Shown piece after piece: positions 7,670-17,285 of a DNA stretch of 64,000 nt; position 1 is the stretch's first letter, and every line of letters begins with the position of its first letter. The notes under the pieces were generated by a model that saw only the letters and a list, made by a program, of their open reading frames with translations, was not told the origin of the DNA and did no database searches. Source of the stretch: Catenuloplanes atrovinosus (GTDB lineage: Bacteria > Actinomycetota > Actinomycetes > Mycobacteriales > Micromonosporaceae); assembly GCF_031458235.1 (NCBI RefSeq), contig NZ_JAVDYB010000001.1:4822001-4886000 (forward strand), in the 5' to 3' direction. The translations under genes were made by a program, and so were the position numbers.

Positions 7670-10243
7670 GTGGCACGCGGGCGACTCCGGATCTACCTGG
7701 GCGCGGCGCCGGGTGTGGGCAAGACCTACGCCATGCTGGAGGAGGCCGTGCGCCGGGCCGCGCGCGGCACCGACGTGGTGATCGGATTCGTGGAGACGCA
7801 CGGGCGGCCGATGACCGAGGCGATGATCGGCGGCCTGGAGGTCGTGCCGCGCCGGGCCGTGACGTACCGCGGCGTCGAGTTCACCGAGCTGGACCTGGAC
7901 GCGGTGCTGGCCCGCCGGCCCGAGGTGGCGCTGGTCGACGAGCTCGCGCACACCAACGTGCCGGGGTCCCGCCACGAGAAGCGCTGGCAGGACATCCAGG
8001 AGCTGCTGGACGCCGGCATCGACGTGCTGTCCACGGTCAACGTGCAGCACCTCGAGTCGCTCAACGACGTGGTCGAGGAGATCACCGGCGTACCGCAGCG
8101 GGAGACCGTGCCGGACGAGTTCGTGCGCGCGGCCGAGCAGGTCGAGCTGGCCGACCTGACGCCGGAGGCGCTGCGCCGCCGGATGGCGCACGGCAACGTC
8201 TACCGGCCGGAGAAGGTCGACGCGGCGCTCGGCAACTACTTCCGGGTCGGCAACCTCACGGCGCTGCGCGAGCTGGCGCTGCTCTGGCTGGCCGGCACGG
8301 TCGACGACCAGCTCGACCGGTACCGCTCCGAGCACGAGATCGCCACCACCTGGGAGACGCGGGAACGCGTGGTCGTGGCGCTGACCGGCGGGCCGGAGGG
8401 CGAGACGCTGATCCGGCGCGCGGCCCGGATCGCGGACCGGACCAAGGGCGCGGAGCTGCTCGCGGTGCACGTGGCGCGCAACGACGGGCTGGCCGGCGCG
8501 GACCCGGCGCTGCTGGCGAGGCAGCGCGTGCTGGTGGAGAGCGTCGGCGGCACCTACCACCAGGTCGTCGGCGGCGACGTGCCGGCCGCGCTGCTCACCT
8601 TCGCGCGCGGGGTCAACGCCACCCAGCTCGTGCTCGGCGCCAGCCGGCGCGGCCGGATCGCGCGACTGCTCTCCCCCGGCGTCGGCGTCACCACCACGGC
8701 CCGGTCCGGCGGCATCGATGTGCACCTGGTCACGCACGAGCAGGCGGGGCACGGGCGGCCGCGGTCGTTCGCCGGCACCACCGCGCTGTCCCGGCGCCGC
8801 CGGATCGCCGGGTGGGTGCTGGCGATCGCCGGGATGCCGCTGCTCACCGTGGGCGTGCACCTGCTGCCGGAGAGCCTCACGCTGGACATCCTGATCTTCC
8901 TTGCCGCGTCGGTCGGCGTGGCGCTGGTCGGCGGGCTGTGGCCGGCCCTGGTCGCGGCCGTCGGCGGATCGCTGCTGCTCAACTACTTCTTCACGCCGCC
9001 GACCGGCCGGTTCACCATCGCGCAGCCGGACAACCTGCTCGCGCTGACCATCTTCGTGGTGGTGGCCGCGTCCGTGAGCACGGTCGTCGACCTGGCCGCG
9101 CGCCGCTCCCGGGAGGCGGCCCGGGCCAGCGCGGAGGCGACCACGCTGGCGCTGGTCGCGGGCAGCGTGCTGCGCGGCGCCCGGCCGCTCACCGCGCTGC
9201 TCGAGCGGCTGCGGGAGACGTTCGGGCTCACCGCGGTCACGCTGCTGGAGCGGGTGCCGGGCGCGGGCGGGCGCCCGGACGCGCACCGCGATCCGCGGGC
9301 CTGGACCGTGGTCGCGGGCGTCGGCGGGCCGCCGTGCGGCGCGCCCGCGGAGGCCGAGGCGGACGTGCCGGTCGACGAGTCGCTCAGCCTTGCGCTGCGC
9401 GGCGCGCCGCTGGCCGCGGACGACCGGCGGATCGTGGAGGCGTTCGCGGCGCAGGCCGCGCTCGCGCTGCGCCAGGAGCGGCTGGCCGCAGAGGCCGCCA
9501 CCGCGAAACCGCTGGCCGCGGCGGACCGGATGCGCACCGCGCTGCTGGCCGCGGTCAGCCACGACCTGCGTACGCCGCTCGCCTCCGCGAAGGCCGCGAT
9601 CACGTCGCTGCGCGGCGCGTCCGGCGAACACGCGGAGGTCGCGTTCGACGACGAGGACCGCGACGAGCTGCTCGCCACGGCGGACGAGTCGCTGGACCAG
9701 CTCGGCCGGCTGGTGGCGAACCTGCTGGACATGAGCCGGTTGCAGGCGGGCGTCCTCGGGCTGTCGCCGATCGAGATCGGGCTGGAGGACGCGGTGCCGC
9801 GCGCGCTCGACGAGCTCGGGCCGGCCGCGCACGACGTGCGGGTGGACATCCCGCCGGACCTGCCCGCGGTCTCCGCCGACCCCGGCCTGCTGGAGCGCGT
9901 GCTGGTCAACCTGGTGGCGAACGCGCTGCGCTACAGCCCGCCGGGCGCGCCGCCGGTGGTGTCGGCCAGCACGCACGACGGCGAGGTGGAGCTGCGGGTG
10001 ACCGACACCGGGCCGGGCATCCCGGAGGAGGACTGGGACACCGTGTTCCTGCCGTTCCAGCGGCTCGGCGACCGGGACAACCACACCGGCGTCGGGCTCG
10101 GGCTGGCGCTGTCCCGCGGCTTGGCGGAGGCGATGGGCGGCACGCTCACCCCGTCGGCCACACCCGGTGGCGGCCTCACCATGGTCCTGGCGCTCCCGGC
10201 CGTACCCCCGCAGGCCCTCGACCTCGATCTGGAGATCGAATGA
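7670..10243 (+). CDS. kdpD: KdpD, turgor/potassium sensor histidine kinase
   Basis: This 857-residue sensor controls kdp expression with KdpE. Domains in order: the KdpD N-terminal domain with Walker-like GAAPGVGKTYAML (about 10-22) and VDELAHTNVPGSRHEKRW; a universal-stress-like domain (about 240-360); four closely spaced helices of the DUF4118 sensor (about 380-475); a GAF-like region; HisKA with SHDLRTPLASAK (His about 631); and HATPase motifs NALRYSPPG and DTGPGIPEEDW with GVGLGLAL. A GTG start lies 42 bp after kdpC, with GAAAGG upstream. kdpE overlaps its stop. Confidence 0.96.
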   Translation: MARGRLRIYLGAAPGVGKTYAMLEEAVRRAARGTDVVIGFVETHGRPMTEAMIGGLEVVPRRAVTYRGVEFTELDLDAVLARRPEVALVDELAHTNVPGSRHEKRWQDIQELLDAGIDVLSTVNVQHLESLNDVVEEITGVPQRETVPDEFVRAAEQVELADLTPEALRRRMAHGNVYRPEKVDAALGNYFRVGNLTALRELALLWLAGTVDDQLDRYRSEHEIATTWETRERVVVALTGGPEGETLIRRAARIADRTKGAELLAVHVARNDGLAGADPALLARQRVLVESVGGTYHQVVGGDVPAALLTFARGVNATQLVLGASRRGRIARLLSPGVGVTTTARSGGIDVHLVTHEQAGHGRPRSFAGTTALSRRRRIAGWVLAIAGMPLLTVGVHLLPESLTLDILIFLAASVGVALVGGLWPALVAAVGGSLLLNYFFTPPTGRFTIAQPDNLLALTIFVVVAASVSTVVDLAARRSREAARASAEATTLALVAGSVLRGARPLTALLERLRETFGLTAVTLLERVPGAGGRPDAHRDPRAWTVVAGVGGPPCGAPAEAEADVPVDESLSLALRGAPLAADDRRIVEAFAAQAALALRQERLAAEAATAKPLAAADRMRTALLAAVSHDLRTPLASAKAAITSLRGASGEHAEVAFDDEDRDELLATADESLDQLGRLVANLLDMSRLQAGVLGLSPIEIGLEDAVPRALDELGPAAHDVRVDIPPDLPAVSADPGLLERVLVNLVANALRYSPPGAPPVVSASTHDGEVELRVTDTGPGIPEEDWDTVFLPFQRLGDRDNHTGVGLGLALSRGLAEAMGGTLTPSATPGGGLTMVLALPAVPPQALDLDLEIE

Positions 10244-10920
10244 TCCGCATCCTCGTCGTCGACGACGAGCCCCAGATCCTCCGCGCGCTCAGGATCAACC
10301 TCAGGGCCCGGGGGTACGCCGTGGAGGTCGCCGCGGACGGCGGGTCCGCGCTGCGCGCGGTCGCGCGGCACCATCCCGACCTGATCGTGCTCGACCTGGG
10401 CCTACCCGACCTGGACGGCGTCGAGGTGATCCGCGGCGTGCGCGGCTGGACCGCGGTGCCGGTGATCGTGCTGTCCGGGCGCGCCAGCAGCGAGGAGAAG
10501 GTGGCCGCGCTGGACGCGGGCGCCGACGACTACGTCACCAAGCCGTTCGGCGTGGAGGAGTTGCTGGCCCGCATCCGCGCCGTCACCCGGCGGATCAACA
10601 CGGCCGGGGACGCCGCGCCGGTGACCCGGATCGGGCGGTGGACCGTCGACCTCGCGGACCGGACGGTACGCGGGGACGACGGCGAAGAGCTGCGGCTGAC
10701 GCCCACCCAGTGGCACATTCTGGAAATCATGCTGCGCAATCCCGGGAAGCTGATCAGCCAGCGACAGCTCCTCCAGGAGGTATGGGGACCGCAATTCCGG
10801 ACGGAGACGAACTACCTCCGCCAGTATCTGGCGCAACTGCGCCGCAAGCTGGAGGACGACCCCGCCCGCCCCCGGCACCTGATCACCGAGCCGGGGATGG
10901 GCTATCGGTTCCGCCCTTAG
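10240..10920 (+). CDS. kdpE: KdpE, response regulator of the kdp operon
   Basis: This is an OmpR/PhoB-class response regulator of 226 residues. The receiver domain has the acidic pair DDE (8-10), the phospho-acceptor Asp52 in LIVLDLGLPDLDG, and the conserved Lys in DDYVTKPFG (about 101). The winged-helix DNA-binding domain starts near 128 and contains LTPTQWHILEIMLRNPGKLISQRQLLQEVWG and ends with GMGYRFRP. ATGA overlap with kdpD indicates co-translation. It converges on lsr2, and the two genes abut without a visible terminator. Confidence 0.97.
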   Translation: MIRILVVDDEPQILRALRINLRARGYAVEVAADGGSALRAVARHHPDLIVLDLGLPDLDGVEVIRGVRGWTAVPVIVLSGRASSEEKVAALDAGADDYVTKPFGVEELLARIRAVTRRINTAGDAAPVTRIGRWTVDLADRTVRGDDGEELRLTPTQWHILEIMLRNPGKLISQRQLLQEVWGPQFRTETNYLRQYLAQLRRKLEDDPARPRHLITEPGMGYRFRP

Positions 10921-11268
10921 TCAGCGCTTGTTGAAGGCCTCGACCACGTTGGCCGGGATGCGGCCGCGCTCGGAAACGTCGTAACCGTTCTCCGCGGCCC
11001 ACTCGCGAATCGCCTTGTTCTGATCGCGATTGGACCGGACCGTGCCACCGGCGGCGCGACGGCCACCGCGCTGCACGGTCACGGCGCCGCTGCGGCCGAC
11101 GCGAGTGCCCGCCGCGATGTACGGATCGAGCAGCTTGCGCAGCTTGCCGGCGTTCTTCTCGGAAAGGTCAATGGTGTAGGTCACGTCGTCCAGCGCAAAC
11201 TCGACGGTGCGGTCAGCCTCGCTGCCGTCGAGGTCGTCGGTCAACAGCGTGATGACTTGCTTAGCCAC
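10921..11268 (-). CDS. lsr2: Lsr2, nucleoid-associated H-NS-like silencer
   Basis: This 115-residue protein has the Lsr2 architecture. An N-terminal dimerisation domain ([42 protein letters not shown]) is followed by an Arg/Gly linker and the C-terminal AT-hook-like DNA-binding domain ([26 protein letters not shown]) with the minor-groove RGR motif. Lsr2 bridges and silences AT-rich and horizontally acquired DNA in actinobacteria. The start is GTG with GGGAG further upstream. It is transcribed toward kdpE as a single gene. Confidence 0.96.
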   Translation of the reverse strand: MAKQVITLLTDDLDGSEADRTVEFALDDVTYTIDLSEKNAGKLRKLLDPYIAAGTRVGRSGAVTVQRGGRRAAGGTVRSNRDQNKAIREWAAENGYDVSERGRIPANVVEAFNKR

Positions 11269-11378
11269 GGCGGCTCACTCCCGGTCAGGAAGAACAATGC
11301 AAACGGATGGGTACCGAAATGCAGTCTGCCTGAAGCGCACAATATCCCGCAACCTGCCCGGAAATTGATGTGACGTGC

Positions 11379-12323
11379 CTATTGCCCGGCGATCCTTTCG
11401 CGAACATCGTAAGCCCAGCTCAATCGCGGTTCATAGGCGGTGGGGCCGGCCGACTCGTACCAGGCGATGGCCTCTTCGACATTCTTACGAGCTTCGATGA
11501 GATAACCGGCCTCGGCCAGGATCTGTGCGTGGTCCACCAGCAGATCCGCGAGGTCGGGCTCGGAAACCCCTCTCGCGCGGGCCACCCGGCGCGCGATGTC
11601 CACCGCCTGGCGCGAGTCCTCCACCGCGGCGCCGGACCGGCCGGCCAGGCTGTTCGCGGCCGCCAGGTTACGCAGTGCCGTCGCATAGGCCGGGCCGTCC
11701 ACCAGCAACTCCCAACCTGCGGGAATCGGGCCGGCATTCGACGGCGAGAAGAGCACCTCGCCGCCCTCGTCCGCCGCTCGGAACAGGTCCGCGGCCTCCG
11801 CCATCGCCTCCGTGGCGCGCTCCAGCTCACCCGCTTCCGCCAGCATTTCCCCGAACCGGACGAGTGTGCGCGCCAGCCCCGCCCGATGACGCGGCGCGTC
11901 GAACACGGTTTCCCGATACTGGCGCACCGCCTCCGCGATCGGCTCGCGCGCCTCGTCCTTCCGTCCGGTCGCCTCAATGGCCGCACCCAGGCGTACCAGC
12001 GCATCCGCCAGATAGGGCCGGTAAAACGCGGGATCGGCCGGAACCAGCTCACGGAACAGCGCGGCCGACTCCGCCGCCGCGGTCACCGCCGCGTCATTTC
12101 GCCCGACCCGTTGCAGAAAATGCGAGCGGTTGTGCAGCAGTCCGGCCGCGGCCATGACGTGGCTCGCATTCTCCGGCGCGATCTCCCGCAACCGCCGGAT
12201 CGTGCCGCTCGCACTCTCGCTCGCGGCCAGCGCATCCTCGTAACGTCCCTCCGCGGCGGCCGCCTCCATGGCCGCCACCTCTTCCCTCAGCCGCGCTTCA
12301 CCCTCGTTCTCCCCGAGCCCCAT
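11379..12323 (-). CDS. TPR-repeat protein
   Basis: This is a 314-residue, almost all-helical protein. Tetratricopeptide-like units recur: EGRYEDALAASESASGTIRR, VGRNDAAVTAAAESAALFREL, TGRKDEAREPIAEAVRQYRE, AGELERATEAMAEAADLFR, and AGYLIEARKNVEEAIAWYES. It has no signal peptide or enzymatic domain, so it is probably cytoplasmic and protein-binding. The gap to the divergent ABC transporter is 156 bp, which may hold both promoters. Function unknown. Confidence 0.75.
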   Translation of the reverse strand: MGLGENEGEARLREEVAAMEAAAAEGRYEDALAASESASGTIRRLREIAPENASHVMAAAGLLHNRSHFLQRVGRNDAAVTAAAESAALFRELVPADPAFYRPYLADALVRLGAAIEATGRKDEAREPIAEAVRQYRETVFDAPRHRAGLARTLVRFGEMLAEAGELERATEAMAEAADLFRAADEGGEVLFSPSNAGPIPAGWELLVDGPAYATALRNLAAANSLAGRSGAAVEDSRQAVDIARRVARARGVSEPDLADLLVDHAQILAEAGYLIEARKNVEEAIAWYESAGPTAYEPRLSWAYDVRERIAGQ

Positions 12324-12479
12324 ACGTTTCTCTATGCCCCACCCTTTCCCGCCTCACACGGCCTTCGCCGCCGGCTTACGCACCCCGATCTCAGGCGGCG
12401 TCGCGACAGACTCGCGCGTGAGGCTTTCACTCACGCTCCATGCTCAGTCGATCGCGCCGGGTCCCGGCATCCTGGGACG

Positions 12480-14354
12480 GTGACGGCGAACACGGAGTCG
12501 GTGCTGCCCGAGTTGCGCACGATGTGGTGGGAGACCGGCATGCGCCGCCGGGCGGACGCGGGCCTGTTCGGCGTGTTCGCGGAGCTGCCCGCGCTGGTCC
12601 GGCGGGCACTCGCGGTGAGCTGGCGCGCCGACCGGCTGCGCACCTCGATCGTCGCGACCGCGACCGTCGGCGCCGGCGTGATGGCCACGTTCGGCCTGCT
12701 GGCCACGCAGCGGGTGCTGGTCGAGCTGTTCGCGGGCGGGCCCACGCCGGACCGGGTGACGGCCGCGCTGCCGGCGCTCGGCGCGCTGGCCTGCGCGACC
12801 GCGATCCGCGCCGGGCTCGGCATCGCCACCGGCTACGCGCAGAACGGCCTCACGCCGCGGGTCAGCCGGGAGATCGAGCGCGGGCTGTTCGAGGTGACCA
12901 CGTCGGTACGGCTGGACGCGTTCGACGAGGACGCGTTCGCGGACGACATGGAGCGCGCGTCCCGCGGCACCGACTCCGCGATCGGCCTGGTGCAGGGCGT
13001 GATGAACCTGCTCTCCGGCGCGGTCGGCATGCTCTCCGTCGCGGTCGCGGTGGTGCTCATCCACCCGCTGCTGCTGGTGGCGCTGCTGGTCGCGACCGTG
13101 CCGAACGCGTGGGGCTCGCTGCACGCCGGGCATCAGCGCTATCAGACGTATCTCGCCGGCTCGGTCCGCCGCCGGCGGCTCTGGATTCTGCACCGCCTGA
13201 TGGCCGAGCGCGTCTCCGCGCACGAGCTGCGCTCGTACGGCCTGCGGCGGTTCCTGCTCGACCAGTACGACCGCGTGATGGCCGTGGAGACCGCGATCCA
13301 GTTGGCGCTCGCCCGGCGGGTGACCACGTCCACCAGCGTCGGCGCCGCGGTCGGCGGCGTCGCCACCGGCGCGGTCTACGTGCTGCTCGGCGTGCTGCTG
13401 CTGCGCGGCCACATTCCGCTCGCCGCGGCCGCCACCTGCGTGATCGCGGTGCAGGCCGCGCAGCGCTCGCTGGCCACCGTGACGTTCCAGATCGACCGGG
13501 TCTACACCGAGGGGCAGCACTTCGGCGACTACACCGGGTTCATGAGCCGGGCCGCCCGCTACCTGCCGTCCGGCGGCGACCGCCCGGCGCCCGGCCCGCT
13601 GCGTGCTCTGGAGGTGCGCGGCGTGACGCTGCGCTACCCGGACCGCGACACCGCGGCGGTGGACGACGTGTCGCTGACCGTGCGCGCGGGGCAGACCGTG
13701 GCGTTCGTCGGTGAGAACGGTTCCGGCAAGTCCACGCTCGCCGCGATGATCGCCGGGCTGCGCGAGCCCACGTCCGGCCACATCCTGTGGAACGGCCGCC
13801 CGCTGCCCGGGTGGGACGTGGCCGCGCTGCGCGCCCGGATCGCGGTGGTCACCCAGGAGTACCACAAGTGGCCGTTCACCGCGGCCACGAACATCGCGGT
13901 CGGCGATCCGGAGGCCGAGCCGGACCCGGCGCGCATCGAGACCGCCGCGCGCCGCGCCGCCGCCCACCAGATGATCTCGGACCTGCCGCACGGGTACGAG
14001 ACGCTGCTCGACCGCACCTTCGCCCGCGGCCAGGACCTCTCCGGTGGCCAGTGGCAGCGCGTCACGGCCGCCCGCGGCTTCCTCCGCGACGCCGAACTGC
14101 TGATCATGGACGAGCCGTCGTCGGCGCTCGATCCGCGCGCGGAGGACGCGTTGTTCCAGGCGATCCGCGACCGGCAGGGCACGGCCACCACGATCCTGAT
14201 CACGCACCGGCTCGCGAACGTCCGGCACGCGGACCGCGTCTTCGTGCTCGACGAGGGCAGGCTGGTCGAGGCCGGCACGCACGACGAGCTGATCCGCGCC
14301 GGCGGCCGCTACGCGGACCTCTTCCGGCTCCAGGCGGCGGGGTACGCGAGCTGA
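12480..14354 (+). CDS. ABC transporter, fused permease and ATPase
   Basis: This 624-residue half-transporter has a membrane domain with helices from about residue 55 to 330 and a C-terminal ATPase. The ATPase shows Walker A GENGSGKST, Q-loop VVTQEYHKWPF, signature LSGGQWQR, Walker B LLIMDEPSSALD and the H-loop THRLANV, all intact. The family exports peptides, lipids or drugs as a homodimer or paired heterodimer. No partner gene adjoins it, so a homodimer is likely. The GTG at 12480 with GGGACG upstream was chosen because the longer open frame upstream is shadow sequence of the TPR gene. Substrate unknown. Confidence 0.9.
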   Translation: MTANTESVLPELRTMWWETGMRRRADAGLFGVFAELPALVRRALAVSWRADRLRTSIVATATVGAGVMATFGLLATQRVLVELFAGGPTPDRVTAALPALGALACATAIRAGLGIATGYAQNGLTPRVSREIERGLFEVTTSVRLDAFDEDAFADDMERASRGTDSAIGLVQGVMNLLSGAVGMLSVAVAVVLIHPLLLVALLVATVPNAWGSLHAGHQRYQTYLAGSVRRRRLWILHRLMAERVSAHELRSYGLRRFLLDQYDRVMAVETAIQLALARRVTTSTSVGAAVGGVATGAVYVLLGVLLLRGHIPLAAAATCVIAVQAAQRSLATVTFQIDRVYTEGQHFGDYTGFMSRAARYLPSGGDRPAPGPLRALEVRGVTLRYPDRDTAAVDDVSLTVRAGQTVAFVGENGSGKSTLAAMIAGLREPTSGHILWNGRPLPGWDVAALRARIAVVTQEYHKWPFTAATNIAVGDPEAEPDPARIETAARRAAAHQMISDLPHGYETLLDRTFARGQDLSGGQWQRVTAARGFLRDAELLIMDEPSSALDPRAEDALFQAIRDRQGTATTILITHRLANVRHADRVFVLDEGRLVEAGTHDELIRAGGRYADLFRLQAAGYAS

Positions 14355-14384
14355 GCGCGCCCCCACCGCACCGGAGACGACCGG

Positions 14385-16013
14385 TCAGCGGACGTCGATG
14401 AAGATCGGGTTGGTGTAGAGCCAGGTGTCGGCCCACGGGTCGCCGTCGCCGGGGGCATGCGCGACCGGACCGTGCGGGTCGATCGCCGCGCCGAGCAGGC
14501 CGGCGCCGTGCCGGTTGCCGTCGCTGCCGCGCAGCCGGAGGTAGCCGGACTCCCGCACCGCGCCGAGCGGGACGCGCAGCGTGTACGTACCCCGCTTGCG
14601 CCCGGTGTCCGTGGTGTGGACGACGCGCGTGTCCGGCGCCCGCCAGTCGTCGCGGCCGATCGAGGAGCGGGTCACGCCGCGGATCACGTCGAGGTGGGCC
14701 AGGCGCGGCAGGATGCCGTGGTAGTTCGGGCGGGACGACGACGTGACGGTCACGGTCAGCGTGAGGCGGGTGCCGCGGCGCACCCGGAGGCGGCCGCCGA
14801 GCGTGACGCGCCGGCCGTCGCCCTCGAGGCGCACGTCCAGGCCGTCGACGAGCTGGCCGTGGTCGACCCACACGCGGCCGGCGCGCAGCGCGTCCATCAC
14901 CTGGCGGTGGCCGTACCCGGTGACGCCCACGTGGGTGCGGCTGAACTGGCCGGGCCACAGGTCGCTGCCGGGCTGCGCCACGCCCGTCTCCACCGGGTCG
15001 GGCAGCTGGCCGGCGTTGTCGAAGTTCTGGCCGGGGGCCCAGTCGCCGTTGCGCAGCGTGTCGTGGACGGTCCGGTGGTTGTCCGAGTTGCTGGTGATGG
15101 TGAACAGCTTGCCCTCGGAGAGCATCGAGTCCCAGAGGCCGCCGACCGTGGCGGTCATCCAGTCGAAGCCGCCGTACGTCACGTACGCCTCGGCGGGATA
15201 GCCGGCCCAGGACTGCGCGGACGGCTTGTTCTCGTACTCGCCGCGGATGCTCGACGCGCCGCGCAGGCCCGCGATGGCCGCACCCTGGGCGCCGGGCGCG
15301 CCCTCCATGCCGATCATGATCTCCGGGGCGGCGTCCCGCCAGGCCCGCAGCTCGTGCGGGGAGTCGATGCCGAGCCGGGACGGGTGGTTGGCCAGGACCA
15401 GCACGTCCGGGACCTCGCCGGCGCGCCGGCGCGCGGCCAGCCACCGGATCGCCTCGGCCGACAGCGCCTCGTTCGCCGCGGAGCCGTCGGTGCGGCCGAG
15501 CAGCTTGCCGTCGTACGTCTTCTCGAACGTGCGCAGGATCTCGGCCTCGTGGTCGCCGGGCGCGGTGAAGACCGTGCAGTGCTCGGCGCCGGGGATGTAC
15601 CACTCCAGGCCCTGGAAGATCAGCAGGCGCGGGTTCTCCGCGCGGGCCAGCTTGATCTGCTCGCGCTCGCGCAGCGCGCCGCCGGCGTCCGCGTGCCCGA
15701 CGTTGCTGTGCTCGGTGAACACCATCCAGTCCAGGCCGAACTGCGCCGCGCGCCGGGCCAGGTCGGCCAGCCGGTACTTCGCGTCGTGGCTGAAGACGGT
15801 GTGCACGTGGTGGTCGCCGACCAGCCACGCCAGGTCCGGGTCGTCGTCGCCGTCGCCGCCGTGCGCCGCGGCCGGAGCCGCGCCGAGCAGGGACACCCCC
15901 GCGAAGCCGGCGCCGAACAGGCCCGCCCGCCGCAGCAGCACCCGGCGGGACAGGCCCTGCGGGTCGAGATCGGACTCCGGCACGGCCGGGTCGGCCCACT
16001 CCGGCAACGTCAT
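14385..16013 (-). CDS. Tat-exported PHP-domain metallophosphoesterase
   Basis: This 542-residue protein starts with a twin-arginine signal (LSRRVLLRRAGLFGAGFAGV, ending AAPAAAHG near residue 50). The PHP domain then begins with the metal-binding DHHVHTVFSHD, followed by WMVFTEHSN and VLVLANHPSRLGID. PHP domains hydrolyse phosphoesters using several metal ions. The C-terminal part (about 400-542) looks like a beta-sandwich accessory region. It faces the secreted phytase-like esterase across 127 bp, so the two may share a promoter region and a role in extracellular phosphate release. Exact substrate unknown. Confidence 0.85.
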   Translation of the reverse strand: MTLPEWADPAVPESDLDPQGLSRRVLLRRAGLFGAGFAGVSLLGAAPAAAHGGDGDDDPDLAWLVGDHHVHTVFSHDAKYRLADLARRAAQFGLDWMVFTEHSNVGHADAGGALREREQIKLARAENPRLLIFQGLEWYIPGAEHCTVFTAPGDHEAEILRTFEKTYDGKLLGRTDGSAANEALSAEAIRWLAARRRAGEVPDVLVLANHPSRLGIDSPHELRAWRDAAPEIMIGMEGAPGAQGAAIAGLRGASSIRGEYENKPSAQSWAGYPAEAYVTYGGFDWMTATVGGLWDSMLSEGKLFTITSNSDNHRTVHDTLRNGDWAPGQNFDNAGQLPDPVETGVAQPGSDLWPGQFSRTHVGVTGYGHRQVMDALRAGRVWVDHGQLVDGLDVRLEGDGRRVTLGGRLRVRRGTRLTLTVTVTSSSRPNYHGILPRLAHLDVIRGVTRSSIGRDDWRAPDTRVVHTTDTGRKRGTYTLRVPLGAVRESGYLRLRGSDGNRHGAGLLGAAIDPHGPVAHAPGDGDPWADTWLYTNPIFIDVR

Positions 16014-16140
16014 GGCGCACTCCTACACGGGTCTCCAAAAGATCAACAAAGAACCTAGAGGGGGTACGTGAAGCGCCGGTGCACGTCGATTGTCCGTCGT
16101 GTGCACCGACAGTTCATGTCCGGCTGGCAGAACTGCGGAC

Positions 16141-17241
16141 ATGAACCACAGAGCAACGCTCACCGCGGTGACCGCGCTCGCCGGCGCCGCGCTGGTGGCC
16201 ACGCCCACGGCCGTCCAGGCGCACGGCACCGGCCTGCCCCGGCTGTCACTGGTCGAGACGATCTCGGTGCCGGCCGGCACGGTCCAGCTCGGCACCGCGT
16301 TCGGCGGTCTGTCCGGCATCGACTACGACCCGGCGACCGGTACGTACACGGCGATCAGCGACGACCGGTCCGCGCTGGCCCCGGCCCGCTGGTACACGCT
16401 GCGCCTGCCGCTCGACCGCACCGGCTTCCGGGACGCCGCGCCGCGGGTCACCGGCGTCACCACGATCCTGGACCGGACCGGCGCACCGTTCGCGAACGGC
16501 ACGGTCGACCCGGAGTCGATCCGCCTCGCCGGCCGCGACCGGGTGCTCTGGACCAGCGAGGGCGCGGCCGCCACCGGCATCGCGCCCACCATCCGGGAGG
16601 CGTCGAAGGACGGCGCGTTCCGCCGCGACTACCGGCTGCCGGACGCGTACCCGCCCGCGGAGGGCCGGGGCGTGCGGAACAACCTGGCCTTCGAGTCGCT
16701 GACGCTCTCCGCGGACGGCCGGTCCATCGTGGCCGCGACCGAGAGCGCGCTGGCCCAGGACGGCCCGATCGCCACGCTGACCGAGGGCGCGGACGCGCGC
16801 GTGCTGGTGCTGGACCGGTCCTCCGGCCGGGCGCGCGCCGAGTACGTCTACCACACCGACCCGATCACGAACGCGCCCACCGACCCGGCCAACCCGTTCG
16901 CCGACCGGGGCCTGACCGAGCTGCTGGCGCTCAACGACACCGACTACCTGGCGATCGAGCGCAGCTTCGCCGGCGGCGTCGGCTTCACGGTCCAGGTCTT
17001 CTGGACCACCACGCGCGGCGCCACGAACGCGCTCGGCCGGGACGCGCTGACCGGCACCGAGCGCGCGATGCCGAAGCGGCTGCTGCTCGACCTGAACGCG
17101 ACCGGCACGCCGGTCGACAACGTCGAGGGCATCACCTGGGGCCCGCGCCTGCCCACCGGCGACCGGTCCCTGGTGCTGGTCGCGGACGACAACTTCGCCA
17201 CCGTCACCCAGTTCCACCTGCTGCGGGTCCGCACCCGCTGA
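16141..17241 (+). CDS. Secreted esterase-like protein of phytase family
   Basis: This 366-residue protein has a Sec-type signal peptide (hydrophobic TAVTALAGAALVATPTAVQA, cut near residue 27). The body matches the 'esterase-like activity of phytase' beta-propeller family: GGLSGIDYDPATGTYTAISDDRS, VDPESIRLAGRDRVLWTSEG, AFESLTLSADGRSIVAATESAL, and VDNVEGITWGPRLPTGDRSLVLVADDNF. ATG 16141 was chosen over an upstream GTG/ATG frame because it directly precedes the signal peptide. The gene ends in a strong hairpin shared with the convergent lipoprotein gene. Confidence 0.88.
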   Translation: MNHRATLTAVTALAGAALVATPTAVQAHGTGLPRLSLVETISVPAGTVQLGTAFGGLSGIDYDPATGTYTAISDDRSALAPARWYTLRLPLDRTGFRDAAPRVTGVTTILDRTGAPFANGTVDPESIRLAGRDRVLWTSEGAAATGIAPTIREASKDGAFRRDYRLPDAYPPAEGRGVRNNLAFESLTLSADGRSIVAATESALAQDGPIATLTEGADARVLVLDRSSGRARAEYVYHTDPITNAPTDPANPFADRGLTELLALNDTDYLAIERSFAGGVGFTVQVFWTTTRGATNALGRDALTGTERAMPKRLLLDLNATGTPVDNVEGITWGPRLPTGDRSLVLVADDNFATVTQFHLLRVRTR

Positions 17242-17245
17242 GGTC

Positions 17246-17285
17246 CGGCGTGACGGCGCCGCGCACCGGCGGTGCCGTCACGCCG
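17246..17285. terminator. Bidirectional terminator hairpin
   Basis: Perfect 12-bp arms (17246-17257 and 17274-17285) separated by 16 bases lie between two converging genes. The right arm covers the last codons of the DUF4232 gene. There is no clear T-run, as is normal at this GC content. Confidence 0.65.

Noticed and set aside
6701-10084. Very long minus-strand open frame (over 1100 codons) opposite kdpC and kdpD
   Set aside because: It is a GC-driven shadow: the translation is Arg/His/Gln/Pro-rich with no family motif, while the plus strand encodes intact kdp genes.
11370-12479. 370-codon N-terminal extension of the ABC exporter frame
   Set aside because: It runs antisense through the TPR gene and is Arg-rich; GTG 12480 with a ribosome site begins the recognisable protein.
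12444-14366. Minus-strand open frame opposite the ABC exporter
   Set aside because: It lacks any domain motif, whereas the plus strand has full ABC motifs.
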